From: Calothrix sp. PCC 7716
GTDB taxonomy: Bacteria > Cyanobacteriota > Cyanobacteriia > Cyanobacteriales > Nostocaceae
Assembly: GCF_019977735.1 (NCBI RefSeq)
Contig: NZ_AP025018.1
Coordinates: 248,001-312,000, forward strand
DNA length: 64,000 nucleotides
Direction of reading: 5' to 3'
Notes under the pieces: model-generated
Seen by the model: only the letters and a program-made list of their open reading frames with translations
Told to the model about the DNA's origin: nothing
Databases searched by the model: none
Program-made: the position numbers and the translations under genes
In this document: in pieces, positions 43,477 to 51,205 of the stretch
How the letters are laid out: each line of letters opens with the position of its first letter
Position numbering within the stretch: the first letter of the stretch is position 1

Positions 43477-43771
43477 CGAAAATAACTTGGTCTTGATACC
43501 CTTGGTCATTTTCGCATACCCACAAAGTCATAAGCTTTTTACCTAGAAAGTGCTTGCACCAAAGTGGAGTATGAATTGCAGGAAAGTTGACATTACTTTC
43601 TTGACTGATTTTAATTTCATCAGTATCAATGATTGGTGTGAATGTAATTGCTGTATCATTGAAGATGAATTGTACTTTATCAAAGCAAAACTCATCACTT
43701 TTAAATTCTTTATCATCTATAATTGCTACTGCTGTTAATTCTTGTCCAATAGGGTATTTATTTCTTTCCAT
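43469..43771 (-). CDS. Hypothetical protein, 100 aa
   Basis: ATG 43771 chosen (MERNKYPIGQELTAVAIIDD); an ATG at 43780 adds three residues. A small, probably all-beta protein: FDKVQFIFNDTAITFTPIID, then TDEIKISQ and LGKKLMTLWVCENDQGYQDQ. It resembles small cyanobacterial proteins of unknown function seen next to toxin-like genes, but I cannot name the family. Upstream is a 65-residue antitoxin-like gene; downstream an overlapping 42-residue ORF. Confidence 0.6.
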   Translation of the reverse strand: MERNKYPIGQELTAVAIIDDKEFKSDEFCFDKVQFIFNDTAITFTPIIDTDEIKISQESNVNFPAIHTPLWCKHFLGKKLMTLWVCENDQGYQDQVIFDE

Positions 43772-43804
43772 ATTTTTCACGTAGAGACAGTATTAATACG
43801 GTCT

Positions 43805-44002
43805 CTAAATTTGCGTTTTGGTTTCAATATAATCATTATAAATATCTTCTTCTGGGTGATTCCATTCTTGAAACCCTGTTTCTGACAGTTTCATCATGGC
43901 TCTTGTTTCTAGTTTCTCTTCTATAAGTTTTATTAGTATTAACTGTTCTTTTTCTGGTAGCTCCAGAACACTTGTTTTAATTTTATCAAAGTTGTAATCC
44001 AT
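43805..44002 (-). CDS. Small antitoxin-like protein, 65 aa
   Basis: MDYNFDKIKTSVLELPEKEQ begins a helical protein with LILIKLIEEKLETRAM and an acidic end (EWNHPEEDIYNDYIETKTQI). The LPEKEQLxLIxxI pattern is common in small antitoxins of the type paired with RelE toxins, but no toxin follows; the next gene is a beta-rich protein. It could be an orphan antitoxin. A GTAGAGAC hairpin (43781-43807) covers its stop. Confidence 0.55.
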   Translation of the reverse strand: MDYNFDKIKTSVLELPEKEQLILIKLIEEKLETRAMMKLSETGFQEWNHPEEDIYNDYIETKTQI

Positions 44003-44063
44003 TTGATTTTATTTTTAATTTAATTAATTTTTAAAGATGAGTTGTAAGACCTCTTCCTTTCTT

Positions 44064-44187
44064 TCTTCCTTTGTGCCCTTTGTGTTCTTTGTGGTTAATC
44101 TAAATTCTTACTCTGTGTACTCTGTGTCTCTGTGGTAAAAAGTATAATAGATATATTACAGCAAAAAAACAGGCAGGGATGCCTGTT
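44064..44187. repeat. CTGTGG repeats and GGCAGGGATGCC hairpin
   Basis: TTTGTGCCCTTTGTGTTCTT with TACTCTGTGTCTCTGTGGTA (44068-44140) belongs to the CACAGAG family. It is followed by the hairpin ACAGGCA-GGGA-TGCCTGT (44169-44187) and CCACAAGAG. The 225-bp gap 44003-44227 holds no gene. Confidence 0.65.
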
Positions 44188-44227
44188 CCACAAGAGTTTA
44201 TACAAAAAATTAATATATTTTGGTTTA

Positions 44228-44833
44228 TTAAGTAATTGGGTGTTGACCGGGGTTAACTGCGTGAATGTACTCACTACCAGATGCGGGGAAGCCTCTTTTA
44301 TAACAAGCTTCTTCGGGTTTGCCCCATCCTAACTGTAAAACTATTTCTAAAAAGTTAGATTTTTCGTATACTAATAGACCAGCCCATTCAGTACGCTCTT
44401 GTATACGCGCGCAGTCTTCTTTTACAATTAGCTGATGTTGTTTGCCGTGGTTGACGCTCAAAAATAAATCCATGTCAGCTGTTGCTTGCTGCCAAAACTT
44501 CCATATTGAGCTTTTCGCATTTTTAAGTATTTCTATATCTTCGGGTAATGCCACTAACTGAGCGTCAACTTCAGGATATTTAAAATTTATACCTTTTACT
44601 GTACAGGGGCGCCAAACAATTCCCGATACATTATTATCGCGTTGATATTGATGAATTGCGGCTTTAAAATCTTGATAAGCAGTAAATTTTTGTAACCCCT
44701 CTGAACGAATAAACTGGTCAAGTACAGGACTACCCGATACAGTCACATCTAACTTTAAGCGTTGTCCTTTTAAACAAGCTTGACGTTCAGAGTGCAAAAT
44801 TTCTATTAATTTCTCTGTAGTGTAAACTGACAT
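44228..44833 (-). CDS. Conserved hypothetical protein, 201 aa
   Basis: A soluble protein beginning MSVYTTEKLIEILHSERQAC. Visible features: a basic patch (CLKGQRLKLDVTVSGSPVLD), a central GIVWRPCTVKGINFKYPEVD segment, LFLSVNHGKQHQLIVKEDCA, and a C-terminus GWGKPEEACYKRGFPASGSE YIHAVNPGQHP. It contains four cysteines but no ribbon pattern. It reads like a protein conserved in cyanobacteria; no function can be given. It stands alone between repeat-rich gaps. Confidence 0.65.
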   Translation of the reverse strand: MSVYTTEKLIEILHSERQACLKGQRLKLDVTVSGSPVLDQFIRSEGLQKFTAYQDFKAAIHQYQRDNNVSGIVWRPCTVKGINFKYPEVDAQLVALPEDIEILKNAKSSIWKFWQQATADMDLFLSVNHGKQHQLIVKEDCARIQERTEWAGLLVYEKSNFLEIVLQLGWGKPEEACYKRGFPASGSEYIHAVNPGQHPIT

Positions 44834-45030
44834 CAGGAAACCTACGAGTGATAAGGAACGGAGTTATGAGGCGCGCAGGGGCGGGTTCACTTGTATGCTG
44901 GTAAATAATCGAAAATTTTGGTTAACCCGCCCGTACAAGAGTTATTTTTATTATGCCTTTATTAGATAGCAAATGCAGTATTCAATAACACTAAACGTTG
45001 AGGCAGGCTTCTAAAGCCCACCTCAGAATG

Positions 45031-45627
45031 TTACTTAGCTAACTCACTATTGAACTCATTGTACGAACGACGCTTTAATTCTACTGATTCGGTACGTGGT
45101 AACAAATCAAACACTTCTCTGAATTTATCGTCGATTTGTTCAAAGGGTACTTGACCAGTTTTATTCAAAATAACCTTGCCATCAGTATTAAATACTACAA
45201 CTTGAGGAACCTTACCAGAGTAGTAGTAACCTGGCTCGGTTGGTTCATATTTATCTTTTTGTGGAATCAAATCGACATTTACGGGGATAATTTCAGCTGG
45301 GCGCCCATAAAATTCTTGTACCCGGTCTGTAGTAATTGCATACTGTTTACAGTCCTTACTGTCATCAATATAGAACACCATAAATATCGGTTTGTGTTCT
45401 TTGAGTGCGGTTGGGAGGTCTTCTTTCGGTGGTACTAATGAACCGTTACCTGCGTATACAACAAAAATATTACCGTCGAACCTGTCATCATTAATACCTG
45501 CTTGAACTGGTTGAATAATCAAACAACACAAGCAAAGCGTCAGCAGCAAGCATTTGGACAAGAACTGGCGCCAGTCTGTAATTATACTTTGGAGTATATT
45601 TCTTAAATCCCACTTCATACAACGCAT
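45031..45627 (-). CDS. Exported thioredoxin-like protein, photosystem I accumulation factor type
   Basis: About 198 residues from ATG 45627 (MRCMKWDLRN), preceded by GAAAGG; an upstream ATG at 45720 would add 31 unlikely residues. A signal peptide follows (FLSKCLLLTLCLCCLIIQPVQA), cleaved after QA. The mature protein has a thioredoxin-like fold (NIFVVYAGNGSLVPPKEDLP; PIFMVFYIDDSKDCKQYAIT; GKVPQVVVFNTDGKVILNKT) but no CxxC. It matches the cyanobacterial and plastid thylakoid protein annotated as a photosystem I accumulation factor. It should act in the thylakoid lumen or periplasm. A GGCGCC lies in the signal region. Confidence 0.75.
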   Translation of the reverse strand: MRCMKWDLRNILQSIITDWRQFLSKCLLLTLCLCCLIIQPVQAGINDDRFDGNIFVVYAGNGSLVPPKEDLPTALKEHKPIFMVFYIDDSKDCKQYAITTDRVQEFYGRPAEIIPVNVDLIPQKDKYEPTEPGYYYSGKVPQVVVFNTDGKVILNKTGQVPFEQIDDKFREVFDLLPRTESVELKRRSYNEFNSELAK

Positions 45628-45744
45628 TAAAACAAGCCTTTCAAATTTGATAGAGAATTTTGCTAAATTTGTGCTGAGGAAAGCAGACTGGAGGAGAAAA
45701 ATCATTTGTGCCTGCACCATTTTTAAGATAACTCTAAAGAGTAA

Positions 45745-45898
45745 CGAGTGCTGAGTAAGGAGTGATGAGTGCTGAGTGCTGAGTGCTGAGTTGAAATTAG
45801 GCTCCTAACTATTAACTCATAACTTCTAACTTTTAACTTTACTCAGCACTCAGCACTTTCTACTCAGCACTCTGTCTTAGCACTCTGTCTCAGCACTT
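45745..45898. repeat. Second inverted pair of GTGCTGA heptamer arrays
   Basis: Forward units at 45745-45791 (GAGTGCTGAGT, with GAGTGATGAGT variants) face reverse units at 45840-45898 (ACTCAGCACTCAGCACTTTC and further CAGCACT variants). The spacer of ~48 bp contains AACTATTAACTCATAACTTC-like steps. The gap 45628-45982 has no gene. Confidence 0.85.
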
Positions 45899-45982
45899 TG
45901 TATTTTAAGTTGCTGGCTTTTTTTACAAAGATTCGCTAAACTTTCGCTTATTAATTTTTCTTTTTATGCTAGCTGTTAGCAT

Positions 45983-47341
45983 TTGCCTGAAAACAAAGGT
46001 ACGGATGTGGGTAAGAATATAAATTTGATTGATAGAGTAAAACTTGGGGTGGCAGTATCAGCGGCAAAAAGTGTAACTTTTGCTGTACGCACGTTGCGTT
46101 TAGGTGCTGCTTCGGTGCTTCCTGGTTCAATAGCACGCAAAATTGAACCTCGTTTATTAGAGTTACTCAGCCAACAGGTTAAAAATGGAGTTATTCTAAT
46201 TGCTGGCACCAACGGTAAAACTACTACTTCGCTATTATTACGAGAAATTCTTGAGCGTAAGGGGTTTAAGGTCGCACATAATTCTACAGGCGCCAATCTC
46301 GAAAACGGCTTAGTAACTGCTTTAATGGAAAGTACTGATGCCTTTGGTAGGTTAAATGTTGACTATGCGATTTTAGAAGTTGATGAGAATATTGTGCCAA
46401 AAGTACTGGCGCCGATTCAACCGAAAGCAATTTTGTGTTTAAATCTATTTCGCGACCAGTTAGATAGATACGGCGAAGTTGATACAATTAGTAAACGGTG
46501 GAAAAAAGCTATATCGACGAATTCCCCGAATACTACCGTTATTTCTAACGCTGACGACCCGACATTATCTTACCTGGGTCAACAATTATCACAGAAAGTC
46601 GTATTTTTTGGTTTGAACGAACCAAACAAATACCTCGAAGAAATTCCCCACGCTGTAGACTCAATATATTGTCCTAACTGTGGACATTCGCTTGACTACG
46701 AAGGTGTGTATTTATCGCACTTGGGAGAATTTAGTTGTCCTCAGTGTGGTTTCAAACGCAGCAAACCAGCTTTGAATAGTAGCGAGTGGTCACAGGTGCT
46801 AGTTGGACTGTATAACAAGTACAATACTTTGGCAGCAGCGACAGTAGCAATTGAGTTAGGTATTGATGAAGCGACTGTCAGGGATACTATACCAACATTT
46901 CAACCTGCATTTGGACGTGCAGAAGAGTTGCAAATCGACGGTAAACGAGTCAGAATTTTGCTATCTAAGAACCCTGTAGGAACAAACGAAACGATTCGAG
47001 TTGTTACGGAAAGTAATGATAAGACAACGCTGTTGATACTGAATGATCGGGTACAAGATGGTGAAGATGTATCTTGGATATGGGATGTAGATACAGAAGC
47101 GCTAGTTCAACGTGGTGGAACCCTTGTTGTAAGTGGCGACAGGGTATATGATATGGCACTACGTTTAAGATATAGCGATGTTTATGACAGTAAAGTTAAT
47201 TTGATTGTTGAGGAAGATTTAAAGAAAGCAATTAGTACTGCGCTTGAACATACGAAACCGGATGAGACGTTGCATATCCTACCAACGTATACCGCAATGT
47301 TAGACGTGCGTGAAGTTCTGACGGGTAAGAAAATCAGGTAA
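45983..47341 (+). CDS. murT: Lipid II isoglutaminyl synthase, MurT subunit
   Basis: 452 residues. With GatD it amidates the alpha-carboxyl of D-Glu in lipid II, giving D-isoglutamine in peptidoglycan. Mur-ligase P-loop GTNGKTTTS near residue 77; the MurT-specific zinc ribbon CPNCGHSL...FSCPQCG at ~231-256; the C-terminal DUF1727 region with ILNDRVQDGEDVSWIWDVD. No ATG fits the N-terminus: the frame opens at TTG 45983 (MPENKGTD) after a stop at 45977, and GTG near 46004 is an alternative. Normally followed at once by gatD, but here a minus-strand gene intervenes. Confidence 0.93.
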   Translation: MPENKGTDVGKNINLIDRVKLGVAVSAAKSVTFAVRTLRLGAASVLPGSIARKIEPRLLELLSQQVKNGVILIAGTNGKTTTSLLLREILERKGFKVAHNSTGANLENGLVTALMESTDAFGRLNVDYAILEVDENIVPKVLAPIQPKAILCLNLFRDQLDRYGEVDTISKRWKKAISTNSPNTTVISNADDPTLSYLGQQLSQKVVFFGLNEPNKYLEEIPHAVDSIYCPNCGHSLDYEGVYLSHLGEFSCPQCGFKRSKPALNSSEWSQVLVGLYNKYNTLAAATVAIELGIDEATVRDTIPTFQPAFGRAEELQIDGKRVRILLSKNPVGTNETIRVVTESNDKTTLLILNDRVQDGEDVSWIWDVDTEALVQRGGTLVVSGDRVYDMALRLRYSDVYDSKVNLIVEEDLKKAISTALEHTKPDETLHILPTYTAMLDVREVLTGKKIR

Positions 47342-47346
47342 TACTT

Positions 47347-47388
47347 GTAGGGTGGGCAATGCCCACCTTACTCAGCACTCAGCACTCA
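47347..47388. repeat. GGTGGGCA hairpin followed by heptamer units
   Basis: GTAGGGTGGGCA-ATGCCCACCTTAC (47347-47371) runs directly into CTCAGCACTCAGCACTCA, two reverse heptamer units. Two dispersed families are thus joined. It lies 6 bp after the murT stop and could form its 3' end. Confidence 0.7.
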
Positions 47389-47415
47389 TAACTTATTTAA
47401 GCACTGAAGTGCTTA

Positions 47416-47859
47416 TTACTGAAGTTTCACTGCTGCACACTGTAGCGGCAAAACTTCCTCCAAGCTTAACTCGTGGTCAGTAGTCAAATGACTGTTACAA
47501 CAAATTGTGCTAAAAAACACGGGTTTGCCCACAACTTGCGAAAAATGCTTCTCCAGTAACAAACGTGAGGTGATATCACCCAATAAATCAGATAAATCTT
47601 TGGTTAACTGGTCTCTATCATCACGGTGAACCATTCTAAATTTAAATGGTTGCTCCCCAACTATCTCTCTTATATCGGAATCAAACTTATCGGGTTTCCC
47701 ATCTACGTAAGCAAACGATACTTCTTCTAGAAACTTCCATGCAACGGGGAAAATCTCACGGATATTGTCGAGGTAGTTTCCACCCTGATAAACCAAAGTC
47801 GCTGTTTTGCAGTCCATTGTATCTCGCGGTTGTAATTGGATTGGAACATCGGACACCAC
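47416..47859 (-). CDS. Hypothetical protein inserted antisense between murT and gatD
   Basis: 147 residues on the strand opposite to murT and gatD. N-terminal TMDCKTATLVYQGGNYLDNI, a central helix LTKDLSDLLGDITSRLLLEK, and a C-terminus with VFFSTICCNSHLTTDHELSL. No family recognised. No membrane segments. An ATG at 47817 (MDCKTATLVYQ) is a plausible alternative start. Because gatD begins only 92 bp beyond its 5' end, the two genes are divergent and share a short promoter region. Confidence 0.6.
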   Translation of the reverse strand: MVSDVPIQLQPRDTMDCKTATLVYQGGNYLDNIREIFPVAWKFLEEVSFAYVDGKPDKFDSDIREIVGEQPFKFRMVHRDDRDQLTKDLSDLLGDITSRLLLEKHFSQVVGKPVFFSTICCNSHLTTDHELSLEEVLPLQCAAVKLQ

Positions 47860-47951
47860 AAAGTATGGTAATACTTTCTTTGAGGTGATTAAAGTAACAT
47901 TTACAATACTTCTAATTTGTTTAGCATTTTAAAGAATAAGGTCAAAATTTT

Positions 47952-48770
47952 ATGAGTCCGCATTACGAAATAGTTATCGGTTGGCTGTATCCTAAGTTGA
48001 TGAGTACTTATGGTGACAGAGGTAACGTAATTACGATTCAGCGTCGCGCGCAATGGCGCCAATTCGATGTGAAAATAGTCAATCTAGATTCAGAAGCAAC
48101 ACAAGAAGATATCAAATCTGTAGATATTATCGTTGGTGGAGGCGCCCAAGACCGTCAGCAAGAACTTGTAATGCGTGACTTAATTGGCGCCAAAGCTGAG
48201 GCAATGCGTGAGAAATTAGATAATGGTACACCTGGTGTGTTTACCTGTGGTTCACCTCAACTACTTGGACATTACTATGAACCAGGCGCCGGACAGCGTA
48301 TCGAAGGATTAGGAATTTTAGACTTAGTATCAATACATCCAGGTGAAAACACGAAGCGCTGCATTGGTAACTTAGTTATCGAAGTTACAGCGACAAAACT
48401 CGCGCGTGACTTGCAAGAAATGACTGGTACAAAACCTTATTTAGTCGGGTTTGAAAACCACGGTGGAAGAACAAAACTCGGAAAAGTCGAAGCGCTAGGT
48501 AAAGTTGTTTACGGTTTGGGTAACAACGGTGAAGATGGTACCGAAGGAGCATTTCATCAAAACGCTATTGCGACTTACTCACATGGCCCGTTATTACCAA
48601 AAAATCCTTTTGTGGCAGATTGGTTAATTCAAACAGCGTTACGTTTAAAATATCAACAACCTATTTTATTAAAACCTTTAGAAGATGAATTGGCTATGCA
48701 AGCACGTGAAGCTATGTTTAAACGGTTGAAGGTTGAAATGCCAATAAAGGTAGAACCAGTGAAGGTTTAG
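47952..48770 (+). CDS. gatD: Lipid II isoglutaminyl synthase, GatD glutamine amidotransferase subunit
   Basis: 272 residues. Class I glutamine amidotransferase-like subunit that supplies ammonia to MurT. Nucleophile elbow VFTCGSPQLLGHYYE with catalytic Cys about residue 100; His in VGFENHGGRTKLG (~172); substrate-binding VGGGAQDRQQELV near 70. The C-terminal ~40 residues extend past the usual end (LAMQAREAMFKRLKVEMPIK). Murein amidation is best known in Gram-positives, and cyanobacteria also carry these genes. It is separated from murT by 610 bp and an antisense gene. Confidence 0.93.
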   Translation: MSPHYEIVIGWLYPKLMSTYGDRGNVITIQRRAQWRQFDVKIVNLDSEATQEDIKSVDIIVGGGAQDRQQELVMRDLIGAKAEAMREKLDNGTPGVFTCGSPQLLGHYYEPGAGQRIEGLGILDLVSIHPGENTKRCIGNLVIEVTATKLARDLQEMTGTKPYLVGFENHGGRTKLGKVEALGKVVYGLGNNGEDGTEGAFHQNAIATYSHGPLLPKNPFVADWLIQTALRLKYQQPILLKPLEDELAMQAREAMFKRLKVEMPIKVEPVKV

Positions 48771-48812
48771 ATTTAATTTCGATTTTAACTTGTAGGGTAA
48801 GGACGGTGCCTA

Positions 48813-48955
48813 AGAGGATGTTTGAAAAGCCGGCTAAGGTATAAATTGTCATTCTGAGTGGAGTCTTACGGAACGAAGAATCTAGAGTTTTCAACATATA
48901 CTGAGATGCTTCGTTCCTCAGCATGACATTCACGGACACTTTTCAAACAACCTCT
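48813..48955. mobile_element. MITE-like element, copy 2 (143 bp)
   Basis: Terminal inverted repeats AGAGGATGTTTGAAAAG (48813-48829) and CTTTTCAAACAACCTCT (48939-48955). Interior words GTCATTCTGAGTGGAGTCTT and GATGCTTCGTTCCTCAGCAT match copy 1 (25398-25563) in reverse. It has no coding capacity. A MITE-related fragment at 16887-16985 carries the same interior but no ends. Confidence 0.85.
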
Positions 48956-49061
48956 AAACTATCCTACAAGTTTATTAAATTTTAGCGAGAGAAATACAAC
49001 ATTAAACTTTGTCTAACTTTGGGGAACACTAAGCAAGTCCTCAAAAGTGAAAAATATCTTT

Positions 49062-49499
49062 ATGTCTACCGATTTTACAGCCGAAGCTTTAGTTAAGCTT
49101 CCTATTGTACAAAGAAAAGCCCTAATCTTAGAGCAGGCTTCATTAATAGATGCTACACATATAACAAATAATGATTTATATAATGCATACAAACTAGGTA
49201 AAGCTATTTCCTCAATAGCAGAAGAATACTTTCAATATCAAATTGAACAAGATAATCAAAGTAACTCGGTTCTCCAACTAGAACAACAATCAGAATTAAT
49301 TCGAGTTCTTACAGATGAATTTGCAACAAATTTTATTAAATGGTTAGTCAAGTATTTTAAACAAAGCAAAACAATAATTGAGCGTCATCCTAATCCGACC
49401 AATCTCTTTCAACTCTCTGGTGCAACATTACTCGCTAATAGTAACTCGATTACTAGAACTCTAAGTACAAGAATGGGTTCACTCAAAAGACAAAGTTGA
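49062..49499 (+). CDS. Hypothetical protein, possibly truncated restriction endonuclease
   Basis: 145 residues from ATG 49062; GTG 49047 is the alternative. Helical protein (SSIAEEYFQYQIEQDNQSNS; EFATNFIKWLVKYFKQSKTI) ending in SNSITRTLSTRMGSLKRQS. The stretch SxTRTLSTRMGxL is reminiscent of some type II restriction enzymes, in which it is followed by a Trp-Glu and the PD-(D/E)xK core; here the frame stops. It is convergent with a wrecked cytosine methyltransferase 13 bp away. I suspect the N-terminal stump of the partner nuclease, but cannot confirm it. Confidence 0.5.
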   Translation: MSTDFTAEALVKLPIVQRKALILEQASLIDATHITNNDLYNAYKLGKAISSIAEEYFQYQIEQDNQSNSVLQLEQQSELIRVLTDEFATNFIKWLVKYFKQSKTIIERHPNPTNLFQLSGATLLANSNSITRTLSTRMGSLKRQS

Positions 49500-49512
49500 C
49501 ATCACTCTACTT

Positions 49513-50228
49513 TTATAAAGGGAAAAGCGAAAGTTGTTCAGCTATTTCTTTTCCTTTTGGTTTATTGCCTTGAATAACATCATAAAGATAATTACCAATT
49601 TTATTTGCCAGTAATACTGGTACAGCATTCCCAATCTGCTTATACTTAGAAGTTACTGAACCACAAAAAATCCAGTCGTCTGGAAAAGTTTGAATTTTTG
49701 CACATTCTCTTACACTCAAAGGACGTAATTCTTCTGGGTGGCACATATCTGTTGCTTTTTGATGCGGACAAGTTGTTACTGTAGGCGATGGCTTACCCCA
49801 TGATAATTGACATTCTCCATCACAAAGAAACGTGGTTGGACTTCTCTAACAACGCGGATAAAATCCATAAACAAACTACCACGAGGGTCAACAACCGAAC
49901 CTCGCTTTCCTGCTGTACTAAATGGTTGACAAGGTGGACCACCAGTTACTAAATCTACCTCGCCTGGACGTATAATTCTGCCCAAGCCTAAAACTTCACT
50001 ACCCTCTAGAAGTAAATCTTGGCTACTTACTTTTTCTATTTCCCTTGGTACAGCACTTTTATTAAGATGAGGTCGATTGAGAGCAAGAGTTTTTGTCGCG
50101 TCACGGTCTTTTTCGATTACACTTACCGTGTGAAATCCCGCTTGCTCCATACCAATATCTAAACCACCAGCTCCTGAAAACAAAGAAATAGAAATAGTTT
50201 TGCCGTCTATCACAGCTATTACTCCCAA
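49513..50228 (-). pseudogene. C5 cytosine DNA methyltransferase with target-recognition domain deleted
   Basis: From ATG 50228, motif I (SLFSGAGGLDIGMEQAGF), motif IV (VTGGPPCQPFSTAGKRGS, with the catalytic Cys) and motif VI (RFFVMENV) are intact. Just after ENV (~49815) the frame shifts: the original frame stops at 49776, and the next frame continues CQLSWGKPSPTVTTCPH, then motif IX (SVRECAKIQTFPDDW) and motif X (KQIGNAVPV) to 49513. In intact enzymes well over 100 residues, including motif VIII and the target-recognition domain, separate VI and IX; about 37 are left here. So an internal deletion with frameshift inactivated the gene. Ordinary GGCGCC density is also low nearby. Confidence 0.85.
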
Positions 50229-50383
50229 ATACTAATATTGAAACTAAAACATGTATATTATGCGTGCTAGGAGGATAAATATACTAGTTTATATATACTA
50301 TCAGGTTAAGTAAATCTATAAAATAGTTTAAAAAAGTTTTGTTTAAGTCTTTACATTTTCTAATAATACACATGACTGAATGC

Positions 50384-50410
50384 ACAGGCAGGGATGCCTG
50401 TGCCACAAGA
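50384..50410. repeat. Dispersed hairpin CACAGGCA-GGGA-TGCCTGTGCCAC
   Basis: Arms CACAGGCA/TGCCTGTG followed by CCACAAGAG, same family and flank as 44169-44187. The 276-bp gap 50229-50504 holds only this element. Confidence 0.7.
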
Positions 50411-50504
50411 GCATTAAAATATACTTTTGTGCTGAGGAACTACTGTTGCTTGGGGAAAATCTATAGATAATAGATATATCCTCACATACGGTAAATAGGA
50501 ACAT

Positions 50505-51164
50505 ATGCGTACTTTATCGTTACTATTGCACTGGCGCCTACTTTTGGGAGTTGTAATTGTAAGCTCTATACTTTCTCCCTTTACTCTTGGTTTGTATGTC
50601 AATGCAGCTACTAATACTCGTCGGTTCACTGAAGTTGACAAAATTCCGACACAAAAAGTTGCAGTTGTGTTTGGCGCCGGAATTCGACCGGATAATACAC
50701 CAACACCAATGCTTGCTGATAGAGTAAGTGCTGCTGTTGATTTGTATAAATTAGGACGAGTACAAAAGCTATTGATGACTGGTGATAATAGCAGGGTTGA
50801 TTATAACGAAGTTATGGTCATGCAAAACTACGCGATTGCACAGGGTGTGCCAGTAGAAGATATTACACTTGACCATGCAGGGTTTAGCACTTACGAAAGC
50901 TGTTACCGTGCAAAAGAAGTTTTTGGTGTTAAAGAGGCTATTTTAGTAACGCAAAATTTCCATTTACCACGTGCTGTTTATACCTGTCGTCAACTTGGTA
51001 TTGAAGCAACTGGTTTGGGAACTCCTGACTGGGGTAGTTATAGTAAAAAGACTGTTTCTTTCTACACTTTTAGAGAACAAGTTTCTACGTTAAAAGCACT
51101 GTGGGAAGTTCATGTAACTCGCCCATCACCAACTTTTTTGGGAAGATTTGAAGGAATAAAATAA
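50505..51164 (+). CDS. SanA/YdcF-like DUF218 membrane protein
   Basis: 219 residues. An N-terminal membrane helix (LLLGVVIVSSILSPFTLGLYV, about residues 12-32) puts the DUF218 domain outside. Domain motifs: VVFGAGIRPDNTPTPMLADR, KLLMTGDNSRVDYNEVMVM, STYESCYRAKEVF and ILVTQNFHLPRAVYTC. E. coli SanA is an envelope-barrier protein (vancomycin exclusion); the enzymatic role of DUF218 is not settled. The gene ends at the hairpin shared with hetF. It is not obviously co-regulated with either neighbour. Confidence 0.9.
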   Translation: MRTLSLLLHWRLLLGVVIVSSILSPFTLGLYVNAATNTRRFTEVDKIPTQKVAVVFGAGIRPDNTPTPMLADRVSAAVDLYKLGRVQKLLMTGDNSRVDYNEVMVMQNYAIAQGVPVEDITLDHAGFSTYESCYRAKEVFGVKEAILVTQNFHLPRAVYTCRQLGIEATGLGTPDWGSYSKKTVSFYTFREQVSTLKALWEVHVTRPSPTFLGRFEGIK

Positions 51165-51169
51165 ATAGA

Positions 51170-51198
51170 TGTAGAGACTAAACATGTTAGTCTCTACA
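51170..51198. terminator. Bidirectional hairpin between the DUF218 gene and hetF
   Basis: TGTAGAGACTAAACATGTTAG with TCTCTACA completing the palindrome, followed by TTTT on the plus strand and preceded by ATCTAT on the other. It fills the 41-bp space between convergent genes. Its loop differs from 42052-42081 (TAAACATGTTA against GTTACATGTAAC), but the stem pairs perfectly in both, so the pairing is conserved. Confidence 0.7.
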
Positions 51199-51205
51199 TT
51201 TTGTA

